From NCBI GenBank assembly GCA_946885845.1, contig CAMPHJ010000048.1, positions 1 through 14,401 of the forward strand: a stretch of DNA of 14,401 nucleotides. The letters are read 5' to 3'. The notes beneath the pieces are model-generated. The model made no database searches and had not been told where the DNA came from. It was given only the letters and a program-made list of their open reading frames with translations. The position numbers were made by a program, and so were the translations under genes. Origin of the DNA: an uncultured Sphingobium sp. (GTDB taxonomy: Bacteria; Pseudomonadota; Alphaproteobacteria; Sphingomonadales; Sphingomonadaceae). The first letter of the stretch is position 1. The number at the start of each line of letters is the position of its first letter. This document shows positions 1 to 6,995 of the stretch, in pieces.

Positions 1-1556
1 TCCCACTCGATCGTGCCGGGTGGTTTGGACGTATAGTCGTAGACCACGCGATTGATGCCCTTGACCTCGTTTATGATGCGGGTCGCAACGCGGCTCAGGA
101 AGGCGGCGTCAAAGGGATAGATGTCCGCGGTCATGCCGTCGGTAGAGGTGACCGCTCGCAGCGCGCAAACGCAGTCATAGGTGCGATGGTCGCCCATCAC
201 CCCGACCGTACGCACCGGCAGCAGCACCGCGAATGCTTGCCAGATTGCGTCGTACAGCCCGGCGTTGCGGATTTCCTCCAGATAGACGGCATCGGCCTTG
301 CGCAGAATGTCGCAACGTTCCTTGTTGACCTCGCCGGGAATGCGAATGGCGAGGCCCGGTCCGGGGAAGGGGTGGCGGCCGACGAAGACGTCCGGCAGTC
401 CCAATTCCCGGCCCAGTTCGCGCACTTCATCCTTGAACAGCTCGCGCAACGGCTCGACCAGCTTCATGTTCATCCGTTCGGGCAGGCCCCCGACATTGTG
501 ATGGCTCTTGATCGTCACAGACGGCCCGCCCGTGAAGCTGACGCTCTCGATGACGTCGGGATAGAGGGTGCCCTGCGCCAGGAAGGCTGCGCCGCCGATC
601 TTCCTGGCCTCATCCTCGAACACGTCGATGAAGGTCTTGCCGATGAACTTGCGCTTGGCTTCGGGGTCTGTGACGCCCTCCAGCCCCTTCATGAACAGCG
701 TTTCCGCGTTCACATGGACCAGCGGGATATTGTAGCTGCCCCGGAACAGCGATACGACCTGTTCGGCCTCTCCGCTGCGCATCAGCCCGTGATCCACGAA
801 GACGCAGGTCAGCTGGTCGCCGATCGCCTCATGGATCAACACGGCGGCAACCGCGCTGTCGACGCCGCCCGACAGGCCGCAGATCACCTTGCCGTCGCCC
901 ACCTGCGCGCGAATTTCCGCAATTTTGGTCGCGCGGAACTCGGCCATGGTCCAGTCGCCTTTCAGGCCACAGACATGGCGAGCGAAATTGGCGATCAGCT
1001 TTGCGCCGTCGGGCGTGTGCACGACTTCGGGGTGGAACTGCGTTGCGTAAAAGCGCTTTTCCTCGTTCGCGGTCATGGCGAAGGGCGCGCCTTCACTCAC
1101 CGCCACTGCTTCAAAGCCGGGGGCGAGGTGGGTCACCTTGTCCCCATGGCTCATCCACACCTGATGCCGGTCACCTACGGCCCACAGACCGTCAAACAGG
1201 GCGCAACGCTTCTTCACTTCGATGAAGGCGCGGCCGAACTCCCCGTTTTCGCCGCCTTCGACCTGACCGCCCAGCTGCTGCATCATCGTCTGCTGGCCAT
1301 AGCAGATGCCCAGGATCGGAACGCCTGCGTCGAAGAAATGGTGCGGCGCGCGCGGGCTGTCGTCCCACATCACTGATGAAGGGCCGCCCGACAGGATGAT
1401 GCCTTTAGGCTTCATGCGGTCAAAGGCTTCGGCGGCGCTGTTGAAAGGGGCGATTTCGGAATAGACGCCTGCTTCACGCACGCGCCGGGCGATCAGCTGC
1501 GTCACCTGGCTGCCGAAATCCACGATGAGGATGGAATCCTGAAGGGGCAGCGTCAT
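1..1556 (-). CDS. guaA: GMP synthase (glutamine-hydrolysing), 3' end cut by the window edge
   Basis: Converts XMP to GMP with glutamine as amide donor (last step of de novo GMP synthesis, cytosol). The minus strand reads open from ATG at 1556 to base 1 and ends in PGTIEW plus two bases of a Glu codon, so only one base and the stop are missing (about 519 residues, normal for the family). The N-terminal class I glutamine amidotransferase domain has catalytic Cys85 in GICYGQQ and the His175/Glu177 pair in QFHPEVV. The ATP-pyrophosphatase domain has the P-loop SGGVDS at 229-234, and the C-terminal dimerisation domain ends with the family-typical [14 protein letters not shown]. The start is preceded by AAGGCG. 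The MFS gene ends 42 bp upstream on the same strand, so guaA may be co-transcribed with it; no separate promoter is obvious in the gap. Long plus-strand ORFs here are shadows. Confidence 0.97.
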   Translation of the reverse strand, partial: MTLPLQDSILIVDFGSQVTQLIARRVREAGVYSEIAPFNSAAEAFDRMKPKGIILSGGPSSVMWDDSPRAPHHFFDAGVPILGICYGQQTMMQQLGGQVEGGENGEFGRAFIEVKKRCALFDGLWAVGDRHQVWMSHGDKVTHLAPGFEAVAVSEGAPFAMTANEEKRFYATQFHPEVVHTPDGAKLIANFARHVCGLKGDWTMAEFRATKIAEIRAQVGDGKVICGLSGGVDSAVAAVLIHEAIGDQLTCVFVDHGLMRSGEAEQVVSLFRGSYNIPLVHVNAETLFMKGLEGVTDPEAKRKFIGKTFIDVFEDEARKIGGAAFLAQGTLYPDVIESVSFTGGPSVTIKSHHNVGGLPERMNMKLVEPLRELFKDEVRELGRELGLPDVFVGRHPFPGPGLAIRIPGEVNKERCDILRKADAVYLEEIRNAGLYDAIWQAFAVLLPVRTVGVMGDHRTYDCVCALRAVTSTDGMTADIYPFDAAFLSRVATRIINEVKGINRVVYDYTSKPPGTIEW

Positions 1557-1598
1557 CGAATCGCCTTTATGAACCGGAGAGAATGGAATGTGGCGCGG

Positions 1599-2852
1599 TT
1601 AGTGCGTGGCGTCGCCCTTGTCCAGCAAAGGCGCATCCCGACGCCGCCCGGTTGCCCACCCCAGCACCGCCCCGGCAGCCAGCACAGCCGCCGCCATCAG
1701 GAAGGCGCTGCCGATGAAAGGCAGCGCCGGATCCTCCCCTACCGATGCCGAATAGACCGCGCCGAAAAACAGCGGCGACATGATGCCTGCGACTGATCCG
1801 ACGCTATTATTCGCACCCTGCAACTGGCCCTGTTCGGATTCCGACACGCGCCTTGTCATCAAGGACTGGATGGTCGGCATGGCAAGACCCCATAGCGCGC
1901 TGGGGAACATGGCGACGACGAACAGCCAGCCCGTAGGCGCAAGCCCCATCGCGGCCAGCCCGATGGCGCCAAAGGTCAGGCCGATGACCATGGTCTGACG
2001 GTCGCCCAGCCGCTTCACCACCGGACCGACCAACAGGCCCTGCACGCACATGTCGATCGCGCCGACCAGTGCCAGCACCGCGCCCACCTGCCATGGTCCC
2101 CATCCATAGCGTTCCCCAGCATAGAGTACGAACACGGCGGAAAACAGATGGTGGCCGAAATGCAGCAGGAAATTGACGCCTGCCAGACCCGACAGATCGG
2201 GGTGGGAGCGTAGCAGCCTGAGCGCGCCGAACGGATTGGCCCGCCGCCAGGAAAAAGCCATGCGCTTGGCCGGGTCCAGCGATTCCGGCAATACGAATAG
2301 GCCGTAGAGAAATGCCATGCCGGACAGTGCCGCCGCGACCCAGAAGGGCGCGCGCAAAGAGATTTCGCCCAGAACGCCGCCTAGCAGCGGTCCAGCGACG
2401 AAGCCGCCGCTGAACGCTGCTCCGATCAACCCATAGCCGCGTGCGCGCTTTTCGGGCGGAGTGACGTCCGCCATATAGGCAAAGGTCGATGTGAAACTGG
2501 ATGATGTGATCCCGCCCAGGATGCGCCCGATGGCCAGCCACCAGAGACTGGGAGCGAGCGCCATCAGCAGAAAGTCGAGCGCAAGGCCTGCGACTGAAAT
2601 CAGGATCACCGGTCGTCGCCCGAAACGGTCGGACAGGGATCCGATTACGGGCGAACACAGAAATTGCATTGATGCCCACATCGCGACGAACAGCCCGTTC
2701 CACAAACCGATCGCGCTGGTCGATCCGGCCAGTTCTTCAATCAGTTGGGGCAGGACCGGGATGATGATGCCCATCGACATGACGTCGAGCAGGGCGGTCA
2801 CCAGGATGAAGACCATCGCGGCTGAACGGTGGGGGGATGACGAAGGGGGCAT
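1599..2852 (-). CDS. MFS transporter, TetA/TCR-like drug:proton antiporter family
   Basis: A 417-residue inner-membrane transporter with about 12 hydrophobic segments. Residues 71-82 (GSLSDRFGRRPV) match MFS motif A in the loop between TM2 and TM3. Residues 150-159 (G-FVAGPLLGG) match motif C in TM5, which is typical of drug/proton antiporters. The N-terminal LLDVMSMGIIIPVLPQL resembles the TetA/TCR branch (D..GiGli.PvlP). A central polar stretch around 194-222 separates the two six-helix halves. An AGGAG lies 10 nt before the ATG; Met13 is an alternative start. The substrate cannot be read from sequence: TetA-like proteins of this kind occur widely as housekeeping or unknown exporters, so tetracycline resistance should not be assumed. 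Transcribed toward guaA. Confidence 0.85.
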   Translation of the reverse strand: MPPSSSPHRSAAMVFILVTALLDVMSMGIIIPVLPQLIEELAGSTSAIGLWNGLFVAMWASMQFLCSPVIGSLSDRFGRRPVILISVAGLALDFLLMALAPSLWWLAIGRILGGITSSSFTSTFAYMADVTPPEKRARGYGLIGAAFSGGFVAGPLLGGVLGEISLRAPFWVAAALSGMAFLYGLFVLPESLDPAKRMAFSWRRANPFGALRLLRSHPDLSGLAGVNFLLHFGHHLFSAVFVLYAGERYGWGPWQVGAVLALVGAIDMCVQGLLVGPVVKRLGDRQTMVIGLTFGAIGLAAMGLAPTGWLFVVAMFPSALWGLAMPTIQSLMTRRVSESEQGQLQGANNSVGSVAGIMSPLFFGAVYSASVGEDPALPFIGSAFLMAAAVLAAGAVLGWATGRRRDAPLLDKGDATH

Positions 2853-3012
2853 GCAGCGGAAACTCCTGATCGTTTCGCCGCCTAGAACATTTTAACTGTC
2901 GGGGGAAACCGTGGATTGAACCGGCGAGGAGGGAGCCAGCCGATTTTCGTGGCGGTTTCGATTTTCTCGGCGGGAACAGGCGGAGCTTAAAGTGTCAGGC
3001 AGGCCAGCCGCC

Positions 3013-3049
3013 AAAAAAGAAGGGCTGCAGTTCCACAGAACCGCAGCCC
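3013..3049 (-). terminator. Rho-independent terminator of the rpsM-rpsK-rpoA-rplQ operon
   Basis: On the minus strand, 42 bp after the rplQ stop, GGGCTGC (3049-3043) pairs with GCAGCCC (3028-3022), with extra inner GTTC/GAAC pairing. The stem is followed by TTC and then six T's (3018-3013). This is a classic GC-rich stem plus U-tract. A second small hairpin (CTCTC/GAGAG, 3065-3078) lies between the stop codon and this stem. Confidence 0.88.
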
Positions 3050-3090
3050 GTTCCTGTAATGTTTCTCTCTTGGGAGAGCGGGCTAACCGA

Positions 3091-3516
3091 TCAAGCGGCT
3101 TCCAACTCGTCCGCTTCTGCGTTCTGGATCGGACCGGAATCCTTGCCCTTGGCGTCCATGTCGCGGTCGACCAGTTCGATGATCGCGATCGGGGCGGCGT
3201 CAGATGCGCGGAAGCCTGCCTTGATCACGCGGGTGTAACCGCCGTTGCGGCCAGCATAGCGTTCGGCCAGGACTTCGAACAGCTTCACCAGCTGGGTATC
3301 GTCCTGCAGGCGGGCGTGGGCCAGACGGCGGTTCGACAGGCCACCCTTCTTGGCAAGGGTGATCAGCTTTTCGACGTAGGGACGCAGTTCCTTCGCCTTG
3401 GGCGTGGTGGTCAGGATCTGCTCATGCTTGATGAGCGAGGCAGCGAGGTTGCGGAGCAGCGAGTTACGATGCCCGGCGCTGCGCTGCAGCTTACGATGAC
3501 CAACTTTATGACGCAT
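3091..3516 (-). CDS. rplQ: 50S ribosomal protein L17
   Basis: Large-subunit protein L17, 141 residues, found near the peptide exit tunnel. The N-terminus [17 protein letters not shown] and the following [21 protein letters not shown] are diagnostic for the family. GGYTR is present toward the end of the conserved domain (residues ~96-100). The C-terminal tail (from about residue 118) is acidic and variable, as in other alphaproteobacterial L17 proteins. AAGGA stands 8 nt before the ATG. It is the last gene of the operon and is followed by the terminator at 3049-3013. The 173 bp spacer from rpoA is unusually long for this operon and contains a hairpin. Confidence 0.98.
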   Translation of the reverse strand: MRHKVGHRKLQRSAGHRNSLLRNLAASLIKHEQILTTTPKAKELRPYVEKLITLAKKGGLSNRRLAHARLQDDTQLVKLFEVLAERYAGRNGGYTRVIKAGFRASDAAPIAIIELVDRDMDAKGKDSGPIQNAEADELEAA

Positions 3517-3649
3517 GTCTTGTTCCTTCGTTCGTTAAGGACCCGTGTGAGGTAGCCCAGACCAGGCGGCAATCCGGGGCGCCGCCATTCCCCTGCCTAA
3601 AAAACAGGCAAAGTTCACACCGTTCCTGGAGTGAAATTCCAGAGATCCG

Positions 3650-3684
3650 GCCCCCTCTCTCCAGCTTGGCCGGGGAGAGGGGGC
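3650..3684. repeat. 13-bp inverted repeat between rpoA and rplQ
   Basis: Arms 3650-3662 (gccccctctctcc) and 3672-3684 (ggggagagggggc) pair with a single G·T-type mismatch around a 9-nt loop. The repeat begins 6 bp after the rpoA stop. No T-tract follows on the minus strand, so it is not a convincing intrinsic terminator. It may stabilise or partly terminate the rpoA transcript, or be a copy of a dispersed palindromic repeat. A smaller inverted repeat (CTGGA/TCCAG, 3627-3643) lies next to it. Confidence 0.7.
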
Positions 3685-3689
3685 GGGGA

Positions 3690-4751
3690 TCAGCCCAGCA
3701 GCTCCTGTTCGAGCTTCTTGGCCATTTCCTCGATATTTTCCGGCGGCCAGCCGGGGATGTCCATGCCCAGACGCAGGCCCATGGACGACAGCACTTCCTT
3801 GATTTCGTTCAGCGACTTGCGGCCGAAATTGGGGGTGCGCAGCATCTCGGCTTCGGTCTTCTGGACCAGATCGCCGATATAGATGATGTTGTCGTTCTTG
3901 AGGCAGTTCGCCGAACGGACAGACAGTTCCAGCTCGTCCACCTTCTTGAGCAGATAGCGGTTGATCTGGTTGGTGTCGCTTTCGCCCTCGGCAGCGGCCG
4001 AAGCAGCGGCGCCAGCAGCCGGAGCGGCGACGGGCAGCGCGTCTTCGAAGTGGACGAACAGCTGGAGCTGGTCCTGCAGGATGCGGGCGGCATAAGCGAC
4101 CGCGTCTTCCGGCGTGACCGTGCCATCGGTTTCGATGGTCAGCGACAGCTTGTCATAGTCCAGTTCCTGGCCGACGCGGGTGTTGTCGACCTTGTAGGCA
4201 ACCTGGCGGACCGGCGAATAGAGCGCGTCGATCGGGATGAGGCCGATTGGCGCGTCAGCCGGACGGTTGGCAACGGCGGGGACATAGCCCTTGCCGATGT
4301 CGGCGGTCAGTTCCATGTTCAGGGTCGCGCCCTGATCAAGGTGGCAGATCACCAGGTCCGGGTTCATCACTTCGATGTCGCCCACGGTGGTGATGTCGCC
4401 AGCCTTCACTTCGCCGGGACCGGTAGCGCTCAGCTGCAGCCGCTTGGGACCATCGCCTTCCATCTTCAGCGCGACCTGCTTGATGTTGAGGACGATGTCC
4501 GTCACATCTTCACGCACGCCGGCGAGGGATGAGAATTCATGCAGTACGTTCTCGATCTTGATCGAGGTGACCGCCGCGCCCTGGAGCGAGGATAGAAGAA
4601 CACGGCGCAGCGCGTTGCCGAGCGTCAGGCCAAAGCCGCGCTCCAAAGGTTCGGCGATAAAAGTCGCCTTCCGCCTGCCGTCGCCCGAAACCTTGATCTC
4701 AAGGCTGTTGGGCTTCTTCAATTCCTGCCAGTTCTTCATGTTGACAGTCAT
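3690..4751 (-). CDS. rpoA: DNA-directed RNA polymerase subunit alpha
   Basis: Alpha subunit, 353 residues; dimerises to nucleate RNA polymerase assembly. The N-terminal domain includes [20 protein letters not shown] (34-53), the conserved dimerisation and assembly helix. The C-terminal domain (about 265-340) contains [22 protein letters not shown] and [18 protein letters not shown], the two helix-hairpin-helix-like elements that contact UP-element DNA and activators. The linker (about 240-262) is unusually rich in Ala. Start: AGGGGA 6 nt before ATG at 4751; Met5 is a less likely alternative. It is the third gene of the operon, 120 bp behind rpsK. Confidence 0.98.
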   Translation of the reverse strand: MTVNMKNWQELKKPNSLEIKVSGDGRRKATFIAEPLERGFGLTLGNALRRVLLSSLQGAAVTSIKIENVLHEFSSLAGVREDVTDIVLNIKQVALKMEGDGPKRLQLSATGPGEVKAGDITTVGDIEVMNPDLVICHLDQGATLNMELTADIGKGYVPAVANRPADAPIGLIPIDALYSPVRQVAYKVDNTRVGQELDYDKLSLTIETDGTVTPEDAVAYAARILQDQLQLFVHFEDALPVAAPAAGAAASAAAEGESDTNQINRYLLKKVDELELSVRSANCLKNDNIIYIGDLVQKTEAEMLRTPNFGRKSLNEIKEVLSSMGLRLGMDIPGWPPENIEEMAKKLEQELLG

Positions 4752-4830
4752 GTATTTCCCCTGGGGATGAGGCCGAAACGTTTAAATCCTGGACCCAGAC
4801 AGGACGTTCGGCCGATGCAAATGGGTGAAC

Positions 4831-4850
4831 GGGCGGCGCGTCCGCCGCCC
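4831..4850. repeat. Perfect 8-bp hairpin in the rpsK-rpoA spacer
   Basis: GGGCGGCG (4831-4838) and CGCCGCCC (4843-4850) form a perfect inverted repeat with a 4-nt loop, about 20 bp after the rpsK stop in the direction of transcription. No U-run follows. It probably acts as an intercistronic stem (mRNA stability or ribosome spacing) rather than a terminator; this role is inferred. Confidence 0.65.
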
Positions 4851-4871
4851 GCCAACAAGCCTCGCGTCGAA

Positions 4872-5261
4872 TTAGACGCGGCGGCGCTTTGAAGGACGGA
4901 CGCCATTGTGTGGAATGGGCGTCACGTCGCGGATCGAGGTGATGTGGAAACCGACGGCCTGCAACGCGCGCAGAGCCGATTCACGGCCCGAACCGGGGCC
5001 CTTCACTTCGACTTCCAGGGTGCGCACGCCATGATCGGCGGCTTTGCGGCCCGCGTCTTCGGCGCAGACCTGCGCGGCATACGGGGTCGACTTGCGGCTG
5101 CCCTTAAAGCCCATCATGCCGGCCGAGGACCACGAAATCGCGTTGCCCTGGGCGTCGGTGATGGTCACCATGGTGTTGTTGAAGCTGGCATTGACGTGCG
5201 CGACGCCGGCCGAGATGTTCTTGCGTTCGCGGCGCTTAATGCGCTGGGGTTCGCGTGCCAT
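4872..5261 (-). CDS. rpsK: 30S ribosomal protein S11
   Basis: Small-subunit platform protein S11, 129 residues (normal length). Recognised by [18 protein letters not shown] near the N-terminus, [20 protein letters not shown] in the middle, and the highly conserved C-terminus [20 protein letters not shown] lies 10 nt before the ATG. The gene sits in the standard order S13-S11-RpoA-L17. The spacer from rpsM (76 bp) forms nested inverted repeats. Confidence 0.98.
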   Translation of the reverse strand: MAREPQRIKRRERKNISAGVAHVNASFNNTMVTITDAQGNAISWSSAGMMGFKGSRKSTPYAAQVCAEDAGRKAADHGVRTLEVEVKGPGSGRESALRALQAVGFHITSIRDVTPIPHNGVRPSKRRRV

Positions 5262-5280
5262 TTTTGCTCTATCCTACTGA

Positions 5281-5339
5281 AATCGTTGAAAGCAGAAGTC
5301 GCCGGAGGGTCAGGCCGAAAGGCGCAACCCTCAACGATT
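5281..5339. repeat. Nested inverted repeats filling the rpsM-rpsK spacer
   Basis: The outer arms AATCGTTGA (5281-5289) and TCAACGATT (5331-5339) are perfectly complementary over 9 bp, and the latter overlaps the rpsM stop codon. Inside, GAGGGT (5305-5310) pairs with ACCCTC (5327-5332), with further GGCC/GGC pairing around a GAAA-containing loop; the two stems share two bases, so they may be alternative or stacked. There is no T-tract, so termination is unlikely. It could be an RNase processing site or couple S13 and S11 translation. Confidence 0.6.
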
Positions 5340-5706
5340 ACTTCTTCTTGCCGGCGATCGGCTTCGCCTTGCCCTTGCGGGTGCGCGCATTGGTATGCGT
5401 GCGCTGACCGCGAACCGGCAGGCCCTTACGATGACGCAGGCCGCGATAGCAGGCCAGATCCATAAGGCGCTTGATGTTCATCGCGGTTTCGCGGCGCAGA
5501 TCGCCTTCAACCGTCAGGTCGGCGTCGATGGCTTCGCGAATCTGCAGGACTTCGGCGTCCGACAGGTCCTGAACGCGACGGCTCTGGTCGATGCCCAGCT
5601 TGGTGGCGATATCGACGGCGGTCTTGCGGCCGATGCCGTGAATGTAGGTGAGCGCGATGATCACGCGCTTGTTGGTCGGGATGTTAACACCCGCAATACG
5701 TGCCAT
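5338..5706 (-). CDS. rpsM: 30S ribosomal protein S13
   Basis: Small-subunit head protein S13, 122 residues, contacts the P-site tRNA and bridges to L5. The true N-terminus is [15 protein letters not shown], which fixes the start at 5706. An AGGAG lies 12 nt upstream, and the open frame before it (to 5751) does not resemble S13. It contains [10 protein letters not shown] (helix-hairpin-helix-like element), the mid-protein [27 protein letters not shown] split over residues ~86-112, and a basic C-terminal tail. It is the first gene of the operon here: upstream lies a divergent lipoprotein gene, not secY-adk. Confidence 0.98.
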   Translation of the reverse strand: MARIAGVNIPTNKRVIIALTYIHGIGRKTAVDIATKLGIDQSRRVQDLSDAEVLQIREAIDADLTVEGDLRRETAMNIKRLMDLACYRGLRHRKGLPVRGQRTHTNARTRKGKAKPIAGKKK

Positions 5707-5814
5707 GGTAATCTGTTCTCCTGCTCCACGGGGCGGTTGGCGCCACCCCATCTCAAAGCGTCCGGGCAGAGACCCCTATAGGGACATCGGCCGATTCGAT
5801 AGACCCCGTGACGC

Positions 5815-5844
5815 AAAAAAGACGGCCAGTGCCATGCACTGCCG
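5815..5844 (-). terminator. Terminator-like hairpin in the rpsM leader (possible attenuator)
   Basis: On the minus strand CGGCAGTGC (5844-5836), loop ATG, then GCACTG-G-CCG (5832-5823, one bulged base) forms a 9-bp stem. It is followed by TC and six T's (5820-5815). This is the layout of an intrinsic terminator. It lies 109 bp before the rpsM start, with no minus-strand gene immediately upstream to terminate. If the promoter at 5900 is used, the stem falls in the mRNA leader and would act as an attenuator of the S13 operon. The structure is seen; the role is inferred. Confidence 0.6.
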
Positions 5845-5871
5845 CTCACCAGCGTGTCCGGGATGGCCGAG

Positions 5872-5900
5872 GCCCTAGCGATTCGACCCGATGCTGTCAA
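5872..5900 (-). promoter_or_regulatory. Candidate promoter of the rpsM operon
   Basis: Minus strand TTGACA (5900-5895, perfect -35 consensus), 17-bp spacer, TAGGGC (5877-5872) as a weak -10. Transcription would start near 5865, giving a leader of about 160 nt that includes the hairpin at 5844-5815. The -10 is poor, so only the -35 match and spacing support it. Confidence 0.4.
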
Positions 5901-6040
5901 CTTTGGGACTGTGGGGCGAGGCCGGGGATCAACCGATGCCATGGGCAGATATGCGGCATCCGCGCGAGATTCCTGGTCTAAGACATGGTTCGCCCCTTTT
6001 CGGGTTGAAGGTCGGGGGCAGGGTCGGGCATGAAAGGGGC

Positions 6041-6580
6041 ATGCGCTCTTATATGACCACCGCCACCCTTGCGTCGCTGACGCTGTTGCTTGCCGCATGT
6101 GTGGGGGCGCCCGATCGGCCATCGTCCCCAGCGCAGCCCCAGCGCCCCACGCCCACGCCCGCGCCGCCGCCTGCCGCTGCCCCGGTCGAGTGGCAATATC
6201 GCGCGACCACGCCCGGCAACTGGACCTATCGTGCCGAAAACGCCGGATCGACCGCAACATTTGCCGGGCCGGGTGCTGCTGTGCCAAGTGCCGCTGTGTT
6301 GGTGACGATGCGCTGCGATATTGCGGCGCGCCAGATCAGTGTTGCCCGCGCCGGGGGCGGTAAGCCGGTCATGACAGTGCGGACCAGCTATGGCGCGACC
6401 AACTGGCCAGCCGTCGCCACCGCAACTGTTGTCGTCGCGACCCGAACTGCGACTGACGCGACCTTGGATCAGATCGCCTATAGCCGCGGTCGTTTCGCGA
6501 TAGAGGTTCAAGGCGGCGACATGCTGATCCTGCCCGCATGGGCGGAAGTTAGCCGTGTGATCGAGGATTGTCGGCGCTAA
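6041..6580 (+). CDS. Putative lipoprotein of unknown function
   Basis: About 179 residues. The N-terminus MRSYMTTATLASLTLLLAAC is a lipoprotein signal peptide with lipobox L-A-A-C (Cys20), predicting lipidation and periplasmic or outer-membrane anchoring. A Pro/Ala/Gln-rich flexible tether follows (about residues 24-48). The folded part contains WQYRATTPGNWTYR, a conserved-looking core with two further Cys (in MRCDIAA and the C-terminal IEDCRR) that could form a disulphide. The start at 6041 keeps an Arg in the signal n-region but places AAAGGGG only 2-3 nt upstream. ATG at 6053 has better spacing but no positive charge. I do not recognise the family. It is an orphan gene, divergent from rpsM. 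Confidence 0.72.
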   Translation: MRSYMTTATLASLTLLLAACVGAPDRPSSPAQPQRPTPTPAPPPAAAPVEWQYRATTPGNWTYRAENAGSTATFAGPGAAVPSAAVLVTMRCDIAARQISVARAGGGKPVMTVRTSYGATNWPAVATATVVVATRTATDATLDQIAYSRGRFAIEVQGGDMLILPAWAEVSRVIEDCRR

Positions 6581-6753
6581 CGGGGATATCAGACCCTGAT
6601 GTGGCACATCTTGTGCCTGACAAGTGGTCCCTGCACCAAATCGGCTTGTCCAGCGGACGCGCAAGTATGATTCGAAAAAAGAATATTACAAGTCTTGTTT
6701 GTGCGCCTCATCTGATTCACAGTCCAGTTCGTGGCCAGGTCCAAGGTCGAGTG

Positions 6754-6775
6754 AAAGCCGGGTCGCGCGGGCTTT
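6754..6775 (+). repeat. Hairpin just upstream of the strong Shine-Dalgarno
   Basis: AAAGCC (6754-6759) and GGCTTT (6770-6775) pair across a GC-rich 10-nt loop. The right arm ends 7 nt before the GAAAGGAGG ribosome site. It could be a 5' stabilising stem of the small transcript or part of a regulatory switch; the role is inferred. Confidence 0.45.
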
Positions 6776-6782
6776 AACAAGC

Positions 6783-6797
6783 GAAAGGAGGTGATCC
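6783..6797 (+). promoter_or_regulatory. Exceptionally long Shine-Dalgarno sequence
   Basis: GAAAGGAGGTGATCC is the exact reverse complement of the usual alphaproteobacterial 16S rRNA 3' tail (GGATCACCTCCTTTC), 15 contiguous bases where 4-6 are normal. Its GGAGG core is 7 nt before ATG 6799, the optimal distance. No other gene in this window has anything comparable. No further rRNA sequence surrounds it, so it is not a 16S fragment. Confidence 0.8.
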
Positions 6798-6798
6798 G

Positions 6799-6855
6799 AT
6801 GTCTCATGGTTCAGCAGTGAGGTCGGTCAAGTCCCTTCGGGAAACGCGCCGCTGA
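6799..6855 (+). CDS. Candidate 18-residue basic micropeptide ORF
   Basis: ATG 6799 to TGA 6853-6855 encodes MSHGSAVRSVKSLRETRR, rich in Arg/Lys/Ser with no hydrophobic segment. Support is the near-maximal ribosome-binding site with ideal spacing, and hairpins immediately before and 1 nt after the frame. The peptide is too short to assign to a family, and I do not recognise it with certainty. It may be a functional small protein, a translated leader or a decoy frame whose translation regulates the RNA. There is no same-strand gene downstream before 8333, which argues against a simple leader peptide for a neighbour. Confidence 0.45.
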   Translation: MSHGSAVRSVKSLRETRR

Positions 6856-6856
6856 G

Positions 6857-6873
6857 CGACGCCAACTGCGTCG
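6857..6873 (+). repeat. Hairpin directly after the micropeptide stop
   Basis: CGACGC (6857-6862) and GCGTCG (6868-6873) form a perfect 6-bp stem with loop CAACT, beginning 1 nt after the TGA and followed by ATTTTC. The T-run is short, so it is at best a weak terminator. It may protect the 3' end of the short frame or be part of a larger RNA fold. Confidence 0.5.
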
Positions 6874-6995
6874 ATTTTCGATAAGCATGATTTGGGTCGC
6901 CCCGCGATGTCCATCAGGATGTCGCCCGCTTGTCGGAAATAGCGCGAACACCGTTTCCCTGGGTGGCGCTTCTGGCCGCTGACCATGTCAATGAT

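Larger units (their letters stand above)
5707..6040. other. Divergent intergenic region: leader of the ribosomal operon and upstream region of the lipoprotein gene
   Basis: This 334 bp region between divergent rpsM and the lipoprotein gene holds no credible gene. The frame upstream of the lipoprotein start is open to 5891 but lacks a ribosome site and looks non-coding. On the minus strand it contains a promoter-like TTGACA element (5900-5895) and a terminator-like hairpin (5844-5815), annotated separately. CTATAGGG (5777-5783) near the middle could be a second -10-like element, but I find no matching -35. Confidence 0.7.

Noticed and set aside
186..1376. 396-codon plus-strand ORF
   Set aside because: Lies wholly antisense to guaA, whose catalytic motifs read cleanly on the minus strand; a GC-rich shadow frame.
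1599..2852. Acquired tetracycline-resistance gene
   Set aside because: Only the general TetA/TCR branch pattern is seen; base composition matches neighbours and no mobile element is present.
3666..4532. 288-codon plus-strand ORF
   Set aside because: Antisense shadow of rpoA.
5338..5751. 137-residue version of S13
   Set aside because: The extra 15 residues are unlike S13, and an AGGAG ribosome site directly precedes ATG 5706.
5978..6664. 228-codon minus-strand ORF opposite the lipoprotein gene
   Set aside because: The plus strand has a clear lipoprotein signal and lipobox; the reverse frame is low-complexity Arg/Gly and has no family resemblance.
6783..6797. Possible 16S rRNA remnant
   Set aside because: The match is to the complement of the 16S tail, ends at 15 nt and has no rRNA sequence on either side; it works as a ribosome site.
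6887..6982. 31-codon plus-strand ORF after the micropeptide
   Set aside because: No Shine-Dalgarno upstream; composition does not suggest a protein.
6804..6986. 60-codon minus-strand ORF in the small-RNA region
   Set aside because: No ribosome-binding site before its ATG and no recognisable features; overlaps the structured plus-strand unit.
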